From: Mytilinidion resinicola
Taxonomy: Eukaryota; Ascomycota; Dothideomycetes; Mytilinidiales; Mytilinidiaceae
NCBI RefSeq assembly: GCF_010093595.1
Contig: NW_022985437.1
Location: forward strand, 1,079,380 to 1,143,379
DNA: 64,000 bases
Reading direction: 5' to 3'
Both the position numbers and the translations under genes were made by a program. Positions within the stretch are counted from its first letter, which is position 1, and the number at the start of each line of letters is the position of its first letter. Below the pieces are notes generated by a model. That model did not search any database and was not told the DNA's origin. It worked only from the letters and a program-made list of their open reading frames with translations. Below, one piece after another: positions 33,149 through 43,901 of this stretch.

Positions 33149-34237
33149 ATGCCTCTTCACAAGCCAAAGTCACAAAGAAGCCGTCTGTTTAGGCCCCCCA
33201 AGCGGTCAGCCTCCGGCACTCCCAAAAATGCAACGGAAAGATCGCTGTCTCCCCTCGAAAGCCTGCCGGTGGAGCTTCTCCAAAAGGTCTTTCTGTTCGC
33301 CGAGAACGTAGCTCTTGCAAGGAGCAGCCCATATATCGCAGCTGCAGTCTCGTCGGAGCACATCATCCAACAGTTCACCATGCGTGTGCTGTTTTCGCAG
33401 GAAGAAGCCGTTCCTGCTGACCAGCAGGCTAGCGGGACCGATACTGACGCCGTCGCAGACTCGCCGGCGACGGTTCATGCAAGCAGGCAATCTGAGAGAC
33501 GTTCAGCTGGCTTTATCCGCAACACGGGACGGCTCTGGCGACGGTACACTGATTCCTTTTTCAAGGAATCGACTGACATACTTGCTTGTCGCTTCATGAC
33601 TTGGGAGCGGTTCAAGATTTGCATGCAACTGGGCCTGCCGACCTTCAACGCTTCTTATTTCGATCATCCATATCAATTACCATTCATGTGTCAAGGCTTG
33701 AAGCAGCTTGAGAAAGAACAGATCCCCAGAAAGCTTCTATGTGGCCCATGGACCCCTGATAAATCGGCTTTTCTTTATTTCCTTACCTTCGTTGGGCTGC
33801 GCGCTCCCAGATCATGTGAGAGCATTGCCAACGAGGGCCTCCGCGAAGCTGTGTCGCAGCAGTCCCCTCTTGCCGTTGCAGCGCTTGTGTCACCTTGTGT
33901 TATGGCTCGACCAACCACGAAGCTCCTGCGCAGCGCCGTAATCGATCACGACTGCCACCTTGCAATTGTTCGCCTTCTTCTCACGCCTTGGGAAGACGGC
34001 ACTGGAACTCCTCCGTTCCTTGATTTCCAGGATGCCGAGCTCCTACGGTGGATTGAGACACAGAAGTCCCGTGAGAACCACAAGGGATCGTGGCTGGGGG
34101 CAGCGCTAAAGGAAGCGCGTTTTGGGATCCTTCGACACAAATACAGACGGCCCGGAGGTAGGAATGGTTCCCTGGACGTGTCGCCAGACGAGGACGCAAT
34201 CATACCTATAGCTCAACGTCGTCCAGATCCAGCCTAA
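33149..34237 (+). CDS. F-box-like protein
   Basis: A single exon of 362 residues. The start was placed at MPLHKPKSQRSRLFRPPKRS; the frame is open further upstream but without ATG. Residues about 35-72 read PLESLPVELLQKVFLFAENV, then ALARSSPYIAAAVSS, an F-box of the fungal type. The rest contains a repeat-like helical region (ANEGLREAVSQQSPLAVAAL, HDCHLAIVRLLLTPWED) reminiscent of ankyrin-like helix pairs but too degenerate to name. Family knowledge: F-box proteins bind Skp1 in SCF ubiquitin ligases and bring in substrates through the C-terminal part. Substrate is unknown. Such proteins are common and fast-evolving in filamentous ascomycetes. Confidence 0.75.
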   Translation: MPLHKPKSQRSRLFRPPKRSASGTPKNATERSLSPLESLPVELLQKVFLFAENVALARSSPYIAAAVSSEHIIQQFTMRVLFSQEEAVPADQQASGTDTDAVADSPATVHASRQSERRSAGFIRNTGRLWRRYTDSFFKESTDILACRFMTWERFKICMQLGLPTFNASYFDHPYQLPFMCQGLKQLEKEQIPRKLLCGPWTPDKSAFLYFLTFVGLRAPRSCESIANEGLREAVSQQSPLAVAALVSPCVMARPTTKLLRSAVIDHDCHLAIVRLLLTPWEDGTGTPPFLDFQDAELLRWIETQKSRENHKGSWLGAALKEARFGILRHKYRRPGGRNGSLDVSPDEDAIIPIAQRRPDPA

Positions 34238-34666
34238 TTCAGATGCGTGTGGATGGACATGTATTTTTGGTGCTGCAGCGAAATAGAGCCATTGGAACAA
34301 ACCCACTCGTCTCGATGCATTGCTGGTGCTGTGAATGCCCCACATTTCCCCAATCCCCAGCTGTAGATCGCGATACAATGCGAGAATAAGCATACCCGCG
34401 CCGTGCCAGATCTGCGGGACTAGATGAAGCAGGGATGTGGATTTATGACGCTATGGCGTCCGCTACCTTGATGTTGCAGCGGGAGAGGCACCACACTCCC
34501 GCCAGCACTCTTGCTTTTCTTGCGTCCTCTTCCCTTCTTTATCCTGTGGTTATATCCTCATGCCCCTATGTGGCCCTTTAATGCATTAATAACTATTCCA
34601 CACCACGGCCTGCAATCAAGTGCTACTCGCGAAGAGCATCCCTAGTGAACCCCTGCCTGCCCTCAG
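34238..34666. other. Intergenic region
   Basis: Separates the F-box-like gene from the Spo71-like gene; it holds the latter's promoter. I see nothing else. Confidence 0.5.
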
Positions 34667-37600
34667 ATGACTGCCCCTTCAACGCCGCGCCAGTCATGGC
34701 AAGGACCGCAAGATGTGTTGAACTTGTCTGCAGATAGTTACACAGCTCAGAGACTTGTAAGGCTGTTCTAGAGCTCCGGAATGCAGTTGCTGACAGTTTG
34801 GCCCAGGAGCATGCCACACCCAACCATATCCACCTTACGTCCAGACGCACCTTCATCGGACCAATTCCGGTGTGTCCACCTCGATTGCATATAATGATAG
34901 ACTACTTGGCTTACACGGGAATGACAGGAAGGATGGCTGAAGAGTCACCGGAAGAGCTGGTACCAGCACCACCTCCACATCAACTACTCCTCCCGCGCCG
35001 CGACATTCTCCGAAGACCCCGCACAAGCTCGCCAGCGACGTCTGTCTGGTCTGGAAGGACCCAGTGCCTCGGTCCTGTATGGTCACAGCTTTCCACAGCC
35101 GGACAATCTATCGCTGGAGGAAGAACCAGAAGAGGGTGACAATGTCCAAGAAGAGGGTAGTGGACCTACTGTAGCCACGTCGAGTTCGCCTCCTGCCTTG
35201 GAAATCCCTAGAACCTCCAGAAGACCAAGTGAGGCCGTTACGGAGGATGGGGCAGACTTTGTGGACGCGCCGTCGGAGCCAGAAGATGAAGCTACACCAG
35301 ACCCCATGGACCCATCTCCTCGTCGACTAAAGACGCGCCGGGCAAGCTCGAAATCATTCGTGACCGCCTCCAGCATCCCATCCAGGGAACCAAGTCCGGA
35401 GCGGAGCTCAGAGAACCAAGACTCCAATCGCCATACTGGGTCGAGGGTCACACCGCAGCGGGGCGAGTCCCCAGGCAAAGCGGAGGGTAGTATCAACCGA
35501 GTGGCAAGTTCATTGACTCCTGAGCCTGCGGGAGAAGAGACTTCCACTTCTTCTTTACTGCGTAGGACTGACAGGAAGAAGGCCCAAGAGGAACCCGAGC
35601 CTCGGGCATCAAGGGGCATGATTTCCAGGGTAATGACCAGACGATCACAGAACGGGTCTGCCGAGAGAACTCCACAACATGATGGCACAGAAGAAGACGT
35701 TAGCGCCATCTCTCGATCCAAAAGCCATCTCCGTAACCTGGTTCATTTCGACGTACCAGAAGACTCGAAGCGGGCAGAGCTACAGCTAAAGGCAAAAGCT
35801 GCGCAGATGACCATACAGCACGCTTCCACCAAAGTTCGAAGGAGAAAGGTAAAGGACGGTCTAGTGGTTAAAATGGAGCGTATGTTGATTCGCGTGGACG
35901 CGACTGCAAATGAAGTCCCAGAGGACTACGACGAGAACGGCAATCAGAAAATTGAATCAAGAGTTTCAGAGAAATGGCGAGAATACATGGTCGTGTGCCG
36001 GCAAAATATCTCAGAAGATGCAGACTTTGTGCTTCAGATGTATAAGTCTCGGGTAGGATTTTTCTAGACACAACGGCGCTTGAAAGATTATGTTCTAATT
36101 ACCTCGTGACAGGTTATTCCGGCGATTGAAGCAGCTAAAACGAACAAACGTGCCAAGTTCGAAATTCCGCTTGGCCGCAAGATCACCAAAGTCAATCTTT
36201 ACTCCTCGCTAGACAAGTCTGTGGTGGTATGGATGCCCTCGTCTCGAGGTACCAAGATATTCATCATGCAGGCTCGCACTGCGTCTAATGCAGTTGAATG
36301 GTACACCTTTTTAAGAAATATTCTCGGCTGGCGACGAGCATCCGAGCTTCAGATCAGCATCCCCGATCTCAGCATTAGTTTGAACATTCAAAATCCATTC
36401 GAAAAGCTGGAAGCGTCACAGAACATCGCCCAGGCCGCAGACGAAGGCGATGAAGCCGCCATTCTGAAGACCATGCAGGAAGAACAGGCCGTGGCCAGAA
36501 ACCTAATTAAACGATGCATGTCAATGCTGGGAGAAACGACAGAATGGAGTGACATCCTGGAGGCTTGGGCTAAAGAAAGGCGTATGGGACTAGCCTGGAA
36601 GCGATACGATCGACTGGAATGGATTCACGGAGCCAACGAAAGGAAGATGTACGGAACGATAGCAATGTCAAAATCGCACGACCTAGAATTGAGACCGAAA
36701 TCGCATTATCCTACCACAGCCATCACTCGTAAGAAAAAGAAAACGTTGACAGAGCCTGCTCCAGTGGAAGGATTTCTGATACGATTGACTTCACAGCGGG
36801 GTGTCAACAGGAAATTAGGAAGGCTGTTCTTCAAGCGACTATATTTCTCTACCCACGATCAGTACCTTGTGTTTTCGCTGCCAGCGAAAGCTGCTCCACC
36901 TCCTCCGCCAAAGCTTCCGGCATCTGCAAATTCCAGAGTTCCAACTGCTCACGATATTGCAGAAAACATCCCATTGATTTATGCTGTCGACCCATTTCCT
37001 GTCCAAGACGGAGAAATAGAGTGGTTGGCCTCTGGGCATACTGGAACACCTGCGAAAGTCAAGCTCCATGATCGAGATGCGCAGGATGAGGCAGATCGAA
37101 AAGCCCAGATATTGCTGAATTGTGACGGATACATCAATCTTTGCAATGTCATGAAGGTCCGAAAGGTGCACAAAGGGGAGACCCTAGCGGACGAAGACAT
37201 CGAATCAGGATCTGATGTTGACTTCGACGCCGACGTGGGGGATACCAGCCGTGACGACGGCACAACACAAGACTTTAACAATGATCGGACCTTCGAGTTG
37301 GTGATGCGCAATGGTTTGATCGTCCGGCTACAGGTAAGAAATCACCATTTTCTCTTCAATCAGACCATACTAACAAGTCGAAGTCCTACAACAAGACCAC
37401 CAAAAAGGAATGGATCAAGCGCTTGCGCCAACTCACCAAATACTGGAAACTCCGCTGCGCGTCCGACATCGCCCTCTACAAATCCGTCCGCCACCAGAAC
37501 CTCTCCAAGCTCAACATCGACGAAGAAACCGAAGCCTACATTGGCCAGTTCGCCCGCAAGTGGGAAGTAACCCAGTCCCACGCCTCACCCGAGCTCTATA

Positions 37601-38214
37601 ACCTCTGCGGCATTTCCTGCTGCCGCACCATTCACGTCTCCGGCGTTTTATATCGTAAACCCCGCATCCACGCCGCCTTCCTGCGCTGCAGCGTCATCCT
37701 CGCCGAGGGTCACCTCCTCATCTTCCAAGATGTCCTCCGCACCAGGTCTGGCAAGGAGCTCGCGCATATCCACCACGAGCGCGTTGCGGGCCTCGACCTC
37801 AAGGACTGCTATATCTACTCGGGCCTACTGACGGAGAACGACCTGCTCTACCAGAACCAGACGTTCGATAACAATAAACCTGGCCATCACGCGCTGCCGC
37901 GGATCTATCTCGAAGACGGGTGGACGAGCACGGATGAGGATGTGATGACGACGTTTGTCGTCTGGTATGGAAAGTCTAAAGGATGGTTCCGGTCTGAGGA
38001 GGGCGGCGGCGGTGGCGAGAAGGCTGCGAATGAGGGGAAGAGGAGCCGGATTAAACGTGTGACGAAGCTGGGGACTACGGGGAGGAGCGTAGTGTTCCGG
38101 GCCAGGAGTCGAGCGGAGAGAGATCACTGGGTTTTGGGGATTCAGAATGAGATTGAGAGGTTGCAGGGGGGTGCGGGGGAGGACTTCAGGATTACGGAGG
38201 AGGAGAGTGGGTGA
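34667..38214 (+). CDS. Large PH-domain protein, Spo71-like
   Basis: Five exons (34667-34756, 34807-34869, 34928-36052, 36113-37333, 37384-38214) give 1109 residues. Splicing the first two short introns assembles RRTFIGPIP, then EGWLKSHRKSWYQHHLHINY and SGLEGPSASVLYGHSFPQPD, the conserved N-terminal module of Spo71-like proteins. Residues about 100-350 are disordered. A conserved central region has MVVWMPSSRGTKIFIMQART and WYTFLRNILGWRR. Lipid-binding PH folds begin near 643 (PVEGFLIRLTSQRG) and 918 (VSGVLYRKPRIHAAFLRCS). Family knowledge: yeast Spo71 acts at the prospore membrane. In filamentous fungi the homologue probably works at membranes in sporulation or cell shape, which is inference. 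Exon 1 rests on splice logic and the sensible start MTAPSTPRQSWQG; it is the least sure part. Confidence 0.85.
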
Positions 38215-38329
38215 GGTTGTACGTGTTCTTGTACGCTGGCTGCTCGGTTTTGGGTATTTGCAGTGGCGTTTAGCGTGAGCGATAGGCGTTGATGCGTGGG
38301 TGTATACACATACAGCTGGCGTCGCTGTG

Positions 38330-38850
38330 GTATTATTTCTATCTTCCTTCCAAAAGCCACAGTAATGCTAGGTCTAATCTGAATGTTCCAGTCCTTTACA
38401 TCGTAATGTCGCTCGGAGTCGATGGGCCTATGGTGCCTTAACATGGTGCATACCCTTACAAAACCACCCTAAAGCCAGGCCCAATCTAAAGGTTCTAATT
38501 CTTTGCATCGCTCAGTTGTTGCAAGTAATCTGGCTATGGGTGCCCCAATATAGTGCGTACACCTCTCAAAATACAGCCGTACCGGGCTTCATTTACAGGC
38601 TTTAGATCTATACATTAGAAGCTTAGGAAGAGTAAATAGGGCAGAGGTGGCTCAGCATGGTGCGTGTACCCCCAAAATCACACTTTACACGCCTTGAATC
38701 ACGCTTTCACATTTTAGTAGCACGTAGATCTGATTCAAGAGGTCCGGAACTTTACATCGGAAGTCTGTTGAGGTTGGTTAGCCCTGGCGTGCCTGAAGAT
38801 CGTGCGTACCACCCTAAAACCATTCTCCAGAAGCCCAAATTCACGCCCTC
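38330..38850. repeat. Degenerate tandem repeat, unit about 107-139 bp
   Basis: A core of the type GGTGCC..A.ATGGTGCGTAC, followed by CAAAAC or similar, recurs at about 38431, 38538, 38647 and 38786. Between cores are related stretches (TTTACATCG/TTTGCATCG/TATACATTAG). Copies differ at many sites, mostly by transition-like changes. No coding potential was seen. Confidence 0.55.
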
Positions 38851-38867
38851 ACGTTATAAGTATCTAC

Positions 38868-38965
38868 ATTAATTACAGGAACTTACATTAGTTCTAAGTA
38901 GTTATATTAGTCACAAGTAATTACATTAGCAGCATTAGTTATATTAGTTATAAGCACATATATTA
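38868..38965. repeat. AT-rich ACATTAGT-type short repeats
   Basis: Variants of ACATTAGT and TATATTAGTTA recur about eight times in 100 bp, directly after the longer tandem array. Similar words recur near 39100-39130. Confidence 0.55.
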
Positions 38966-39169
38966 GTCCTACCCAGGCTATGCCTTGTCCTATTCATCCC
39001 TTCTATCGAACTACTCCTAATACTACTAATGCCACCAAAAAAGCACCTACCCTAAGTGTTCAACTAAAGGCCCCTGAAGCCTTCCCCCATATGACATCAT
39101 GTTAGAAGTAGTCACATTAGTAACATTACTCACGAGTAGTCCTCTTCACAACATCTCGAGCTCTTCGTC

Positions 39170-39432
39170 GATTTCCGGTAAAACCTCGTCAGGAATAGGC
39201 AAGATTCGCGGAATCGGTGGTGGAACAAGCTATCCATTAAGAAGCATTTCTGACCCACCCAACGTGCCATTGTGTGCAATCAGATCATCAAAATGTCTTC
39301 ATGATTTCCGGTAATGACTCGTCCGGAATAGGCGACATTCGTGGAGTCTGTAGTAGAGCAAGCTGTCTGTCAAGAAGCGTGTCTGCCCGACCTGACGTGC
39401 CATTGCACGCATTCAGATCATCAAAAATATCC
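39170..39432 (-). pseudogene. Tandem duplicated coding fossil, possible lost C-terminus of the next gene
   Basis: Two copies of a roughly 130-bp unit (39170-39298 and 39305-39432) lie head-to-tail. Read on the minus strand, both encode a related peptide: copy nearer the gene has DDLNACNGTSGRADTLLDRQ and MSPIPDESLPEI, the other DDLIAHNGTLGGSEMLLNG, a stop, then LPIPDEVLPEI. The stop TAG stands where the sister copy has CAG. The first copy's frame overlaps the 3' end of the gene at 39442-40455, one base out of register. Decay by substitution and frameshift is the simplest reading. Confidence 0.5.
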
Positions 39433-39441
39433 CAAAGATGG

Positions 39442-40455
39442 TCACGAATGCGGGGAAGGCTCAACTTGCTCCGAAAGCTCGCCAATGCCGGGGGATTGAG
39501 TGACCGCTAGTGGATTCTCCAGGCTAGGGCGAAGTGTTGGGCCTAGTTCTGGAATGGCAGAAACCCGCATTGAGGGGGCCATCGTGGGAAGTGGAGGGAA
39601 CAAAAGCGTATGGATGCTGGGAAGTCGTGTGACTTGTCGTGGATTTGCCGACACTTCGCCCGGCTCTGGCATGGCAAGAACCGGCGTCCAGGGATGTTCG
39701 AACGTGGGAAGTGGAGGAATTGTTAACATCTGTAACTGAATATCTGTCTGGTTCTGTGGACCTGCCGGGATTGGGACTTGTTGAGATTGGGCCTGAGCAT
39801 GAGCCTGAGCCTGAGCCCGAGCCCGAGCCTGAGTCTGAGCCCGAATAGTTTGAAGTTCTGATTGAATCCGAGCTAGGGTTTGCTGCAGCTCACGATTGCG
39901 CCGGTTCGCAGCCTCTATCTCTTCCGCTACACGCTCTCGTTCATTTCGTTGCTGAGTCATGCCCGACTGGATGGCAAGCGCCCGGCGTTGCCCTCGCCGC
40001 CCCACCGAGTCCCTCACCATCTTTTGGTAATTGGGTTCCAGGTCGAGATACTTATGGTCCAGCCATCTGCGGAAAGCGTTCGCGTTCGCAGGTTCACAAC
40101 CACGGCAATGGCGGTGTTGCGACCACTGGCTAGTCCAGCCGAAACCGGGGCCAAAATAGTTGTGTGGGGACTCGCCGTCATGTTCAGCGATGATATTGCT
40201 ACCGGGGTACTGGACTTCCGTGTCAGATTCGTCTTGGCGGAGCTCGTGGAGGATATCGTTAATAAAGTCAGTCTCAGAGCCATCTTCATCCCAGCCAGAG
40301 ACTATCCCGGGGTCGATTTCCTCATCGCTCAAGGACCCAGCGGAACTGGGGGAAGCTCGGTCCGGGCGGTATTGAGGAACTAGTCCAATACCGTAAGCAG
40401 AGGTCAGATTAGGAAGGGAGGTGAACAAACGGGGGCGTTCATTCGAGCGCGGCAT
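39442..40455 (-). CDS. Coiled-coil, Ala-Gln-repeat protein, function unknown
   Basis: A single frame of 337 residues from MPRSNERPRLFTSLPNLTS. After an acidic N-terminal part comes FGPGFGWTSQWSQHRHCRGC, the only Cys/His-bearing stretch. Then follow FRRWLDHKYLDLEPNYQKMV and a coiled coil (RNERERVAEEIEAANRRNRE) running into a low-complexity run of Ala-Gln and Arg-Ala pairs encoded at about 39787-39845. The C-terminal part is Pro-rich with an internal repeat (IPPLPTFEHPW... and FPPLPTMAPSM...). The stop lies inside a region whose other frame continues into decayed repeats (39170-39432), so the present C-terminus may be a truncation. No family recognised. It may itself be a decaying gene. Confidence 0.55.
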   Translation of the reverse strand: MPRSNERPRLFTSLPNLTSAYGIGLVPQYRPDRASPSSAGSLSDEEIDPGIVSGWDEDGSETDFINDILHELRQDESDTEVQYPGSNIIAEHDGESPHNYFGPGFGWTSQWSQHRHCRGCEPANANAFRRWLDHKYLDLEPNYQKMVRDSVGRRGQRRALAIQSGMTQQRNERERVAEEIEAANRRNRELQQTLARIQSELQTIRAQTQARARAQAQAHAQAQSQQVPIPAGPQNQTDIQLQMLTIPPLPTFEHPWTPVLAMPEPGEVSANPRQVTRLPSIHTLLFPPLPTMAPSMRVSAIPELGPTLRPSLENPLAVTQSPGIGELSEQVEPSPHS

Positions 40456-41205
40456 TCTGGTGGCGTGGTGTTGGTTAAGGAAGCATTCCAACGGTGATCA
40501 CTGTGTTGTCGAAAGATGCTGAAAGGCAAAGTACGGAGAGGCAAGCAATATATTTTTAAGTACGAGGTTCGAATTTTTTATACTTCCTTTCGTGGGTCTG
40601 AATCACCTACCCGATGATCAAGCAGGCACAGAATCATAACAGTCTGCGCACCAAACATGCTTACAATGATACTCTACCACGGTAAATGACTCGTGGTAAC
40701 CTGGTAACTTGATACAAGTTCAATGACAAGATTGAAAACGCAAGGAACTGGACTACAAACTCGGAATCAAGGCGGTGAAAAGGAGTTTCAAATTACTACC
40801 TGCAAGGCTCCTGAAATATTGAGTTTCTTGTTTCGCACAGTTCGCCATGTGAAGTGGACATGACTATTGCTCAATTGCATCCATAAAAAGGGCGTAATGT
40901 GAGGTTCGGTTTTATGATTGTAGTACCAGCGGATCGTCCTAGGTCGTACCATGTCACGGGGATCTGGGACGAGATGCTTAATAAGGTTCCAAGAGGGTCC
41001 ACTTTCGCTACGCACCTCAATATTTTTGATAGTAATGGTATAACAACCGCAATTCAGGGCCATCAGAGAAGAGAACTGGTGCGATAAGGCAGGGTCAATC
41101 TTCTAAAGCACGTACCAAATCGTAAGGTGAAACTATCCTGGAATGGATAGAGTCTCCAGAAACCACATAGGCCGGCCAGAATTATCATCTAGGCGGCAGT
41201 ACCAT
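40456..41205. other. Intergenic region
   Basis: Upstream of the coiled-coil gene and downstream of RRG7. No gene or clear repeat was seen. Confidence 0.5.
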
Positions 41206-42549
41206 TCATGTAGCCTTCTCTTCAGACACAGCCCCTTTCTTAGTTTTCGTCCTGTGTGGTGCCATATCACCAGCCGTTTCTTTAGCGGCGTCACCCTTCT
41301 TAGTTCTTGGCTTGACCGCGGCCTTCTTTTCAGTCTTATTCTCAGAAGCGGTAGCATTCTTAGCTCTTCTTTTGGGGACCTTCTCGGGAACAGCACTCCT
41401 TTTAGCCCTCGTTTTAACTGGCGCCTTCATTCGTATCGTTTTTTCAGGGGTAATGCCCTTCTTGGTTCTTGCTTTGACCGAAGCCTTCTCGTCAACTATT
41501 TTCTTAGGACGTCCAACCTTTTTAGTGGCGGGTTTAGCTTTAATCTCTTCGACAGGAGCCTTTTTAGGGGATCGCTTCGTTCTTGAGGTGGTCGCCTCGG
41601 AGTCCTTCTTTGGCCCAGGTTTTTGGCGCTTCTTCTCCCCTTCATCTTTCATCTTGACTAGCTTCTCTTCAGCATCAGGCTCCTCATCCGCACTGCTAAT
41701 CTCCTCTCCAAGCTGGACAGTCTTCTCATCCAAAGAATCGCGATCGGCGAAAATCGGCTTCCCCAACCAAGTCAGCTGGATATCTTTCCTTATAGCAACC
41801 TTCTCCTTCCTGACCTTCCTCCTCTTTCTCTTCGCTGGGTCCTCGTCCTTAATAACCTTCGAGACCTCCCTTTTCTCTTCCTGAACCTCGCCCTCGACCT
41901 CCCCTCCCGTCACCCCCTCATTCCCATATCTCACAGTGACACCCACCCCTTCCAGCCCCCTCTCCACCGCGCTCCGATTCCACACAAACTGCTCCACCAC
42001 ACCCTTCTTCGTGATCTTCAAGAACCCCATCGGCCACCGGTTCATCCCCATCATCTCCAGCACCCCGCGAGTCGCCTTCTGCGTCGTCGCTAACAAGCCT
42101 AGCACATCCCGCCGCCGCCATTCTACCGGCACGCCCGCGAACGCGCCCTCGAGCTCACGAACATAGTTCGGCCCAACAGACTTCTGCGCTTTGCATTGTA
42201 TTAAAACAGGCAGAGGCTCGGGTAATGTAGGGATCGCCCAATAGCCGAGGAGGTCAATCCCATTGTCCGCGCGGCGACCGGTGCGGATGAGGGAGAAGCC
42301 GAGGCGGAGGAGGGTGGTTGCAACGGTGTATTCGTAGTGGGTGCCGACGTAGACGGTGGACTTGGCGGAGAGATTGACGCGTTCCGCATACGTCAAAAAG
42401 GTCGGTAGGTCGTTGTGATGGGTAGAACCAGGCGTGATTATTAGTTTAGGGGTCGTTGATGGAGATGTGACTGCTGTCGTCGTGATGCAGCGAAAAGGGT
42501 GGTGAAAAGAGGGTGGTTTGAGCCATTGGCGGCGAAGGAAACGTATCAT
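41206..42549 (-). CDS. RRG7: Required for respiratory growth protein 7 (DUF2034) with long basic tail
   Basis: A single exon of 447 residues starting MIRFLRRQWLKPPSFHHPFR, a likely mitochondrial presequence. The core (about 45-210) has STVYVGTHYEYTVATTLLRL, GIDLLGYWAIP and LIQCKAQKSVGPNYVRELEG, a PD-(D/E)xK-type nuclease-like fold in which the GIDLLG Asp and QCKA Lys stand in the catalytic positions. Family knowledge: Rrg7 is a mitochondrial protein needed for respiratory growth in yeast, molecular role unclear. Odd: from about residue 250 the protein is Lys/Glu-rich with repeated units such as KAPVKTRAKRSAVPEK and AAVKPRTKKGDAAKE, and one AT-hook-like KKVGRPKK. This tail accounts for about 190 residues. 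It shares a 260-bp promoter with MED21. Confidence 0.82.
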   Translation of the reverse strand: MIRFLRRQWLKPPSFHHPFRCITTTAVTSPSTTPKLIITPGSTHHNDLPTFLTYAERVNLSAKSTVYVGTHYEYTVATTLLRLGFSLIRTGRRADNGIDLLGYWAIPTLPEPLPVLIQCKAQKSVGPNYVRELEGAFAGVPVEWRRRDVLGLLATTQKATRGVLEMMGMNRWPMGFLKITKKGVVEQFVWNRSAVERGLEGVGVTVRYGNEGVTGGEVEGEVQEEKREVSKVIKDEDPAKRKRRKVRKEKVAIRKDIQLTWLGKPIFADRDSLDEKTVQLGEEISSADEEPDAEEKLVKMKDEGEKKRQKPGPKKDSEATTSRTKRSPKKAPVEEIKAKPATKKVGRPKKIVDEKASVKARTKKGITPEKTIRMKAPVKTRAKRSAVPEKVPKRRAKNATASENKTEKKAAVKPRTKKGDAAKETAGDMAPHRTKTKKGAVSEEKAT

Positions 42550-42809
42550 ATCGTAGGGACAGGATCTAGTATACAGGGCATGCTTGCAAATGAAAACGTA
42601 CACTCGCGATGCTACCGCGCCATGATGGTGAAATTGGTGAAATGACTGGGAAACGTGCAAGCCGAGTCGCGTCGAGATGACAGCTCCGCGCTAAGGCCAG
42701 CCCGCATATCTAATGTTGATCCATCTCAGCCCTACGAAGCTCCCTTGTTCACCACCACATCCCCACATCGACTCTTCCAACAACGCTCTCCTCGCCATCC
42801 TACCCAGAA
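42550..42809. promoter_or_regulatory. Divergent promoter, RRG7 and MED21
   Basis: 260 bp between the two start codons. CT-rich just before MED21; no TATA box was seen. Confidence 0.45.
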
Positions 42810-43298
42810 ATGGCCGACCGCCTCACCCAGCTCCAGCTCTGCCTCGACCAGCTGGCCACCCAAATGTACGCCACGCTGCACTACACCTCGGACCGTGCCG
42901 CCCCCACCCGCATCCCCGACCTCCCCTACCAAGTCGACCCCGCGCGCTCCTCCTTCCTCGAAACCAGCCAACAACAGTCGCAATCACAATCTACACAGAC
43001 TACAGCGCAGGGAAGCAACCCACCCCAAGCTCAGACCCAAAGCCAGGATCCCGAAGCGCAGTTCACAGCGGACCTGCACGAGCTCTCCCGCGACCTGATT
43101 CTGAAGGAGCAGCAGATCGAGGTGCTGATCGACACGCTGCCGGGGATCGGGACGTCGGAGCGTGAGCAGCGGCAAAGGATGCGCGAGCTGGAGCGGCAGT
43201 TGCGGGAGATTGAGGTGCAGCGGAAGAAGGCGGTGGCGGAAAAGGAGGAGTTGCTTGAGCAGGTTGCCGCGGCGATTGTGGGGGTGAAGGGGGTTTGA
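42810..43298 (+). CDS. MED21: Mediator subunit 21
   Basis: A single exon of 162 residues. The start MADRLTQLQLCLDQLATQMY followed by TLHYTSDRAAP matches the conserved Med21/Srb7 N-terminal helix. A Gln/Ser-rich insert (about 52-80) is followed by FTADLHELSRDLILKEQQIE and VLIDTLPGIGTSEREQ, the second conserved block, and a terminal coiled coil (RMRELERQLREIEVQRKKAV). Family knowledge: Med21 pairs with Med7 through a coiled coil in the Mediator middle module, in the nucleus. It is the second Mediator gene in this window, with SSN3, but 41 kb apart and not co-regulated as far as can be seen. Assignment is secure. Confidence 0.93.
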   Translation: MADRLTQLQLCLDQLATQMYATLHYTSDRAAPTRIPDLPYQVDPARSSFLETSQQQSQSQSTQTTAQGSNPPQAQTQSQDPEAQFTADLHELSRDLILKEQQIEVLIDTLPGIGTSEREQRQRMRELERQLREIEVQRKKAVAEKEELLEQVAAAIVGVKGV

Positions 43299-43901
43299 GA
43301 TGAAGCTACTTGGGATTTCGGACATCAAATAAGATTTTGTGGGGGTGAGAGATGAGGGTTGGGAGTTAGGGAAACTCACGCCGTGGGAAAGACGAGGGCC
43401 GATGTTGGGGACAATGAGGGTTACGTCGAGGGCCACGTCGGGGCTAAAAGTTTGTGCATTTTGGATACCCCGTGGAAAGCGTCGTATGGTGTTGGAAGTT
43501 TGGACACGAAAGTGCGGGAGAATTAATGCTTGAAGCTATTGCTTCATCAACACGCTTCGTAGGCAATCTGTGAAGTGCGTTCTGGGGTGCGTCCCGGGTG
43601 TCTAGACCCTCTTAGTAGTGCTCCAACTTATGAGCTCTAGCTTCTTCATCTACGGAGTGTAAATATATCATGTTGAACAAGAAGTTACGACAAATTACGC
43701 TGTGAGGGTCTTCGTATGTCATGCTAATGAACAGGTAATCATTTCGATTGAAGGATCTTTTACATATAACTATTTGAGAAAAACGCCGCGGTCCAACTAG
43801 TGAGATGCCCTTGTGCCTATCCAGTCCGGTACACCTAAGTCCTCGTCCAACGATATACAGCTCCAAAAACTCCTAGCTTCATTACCCCACGGCACAAACG
43901 A
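43299..43901. other. Intergenic region between convergent genes
   Basis: The 3' flanks of MED21 and the one-TM protein gene. No gene is supported. Confidence 0.5.

Noticed and set aside
40560..40590. GGTTCGAATT resembling a tRNA T-loop
   Set aside because: No matching stems or anticodon arm around it. No tRNA was found anywhere in the window.
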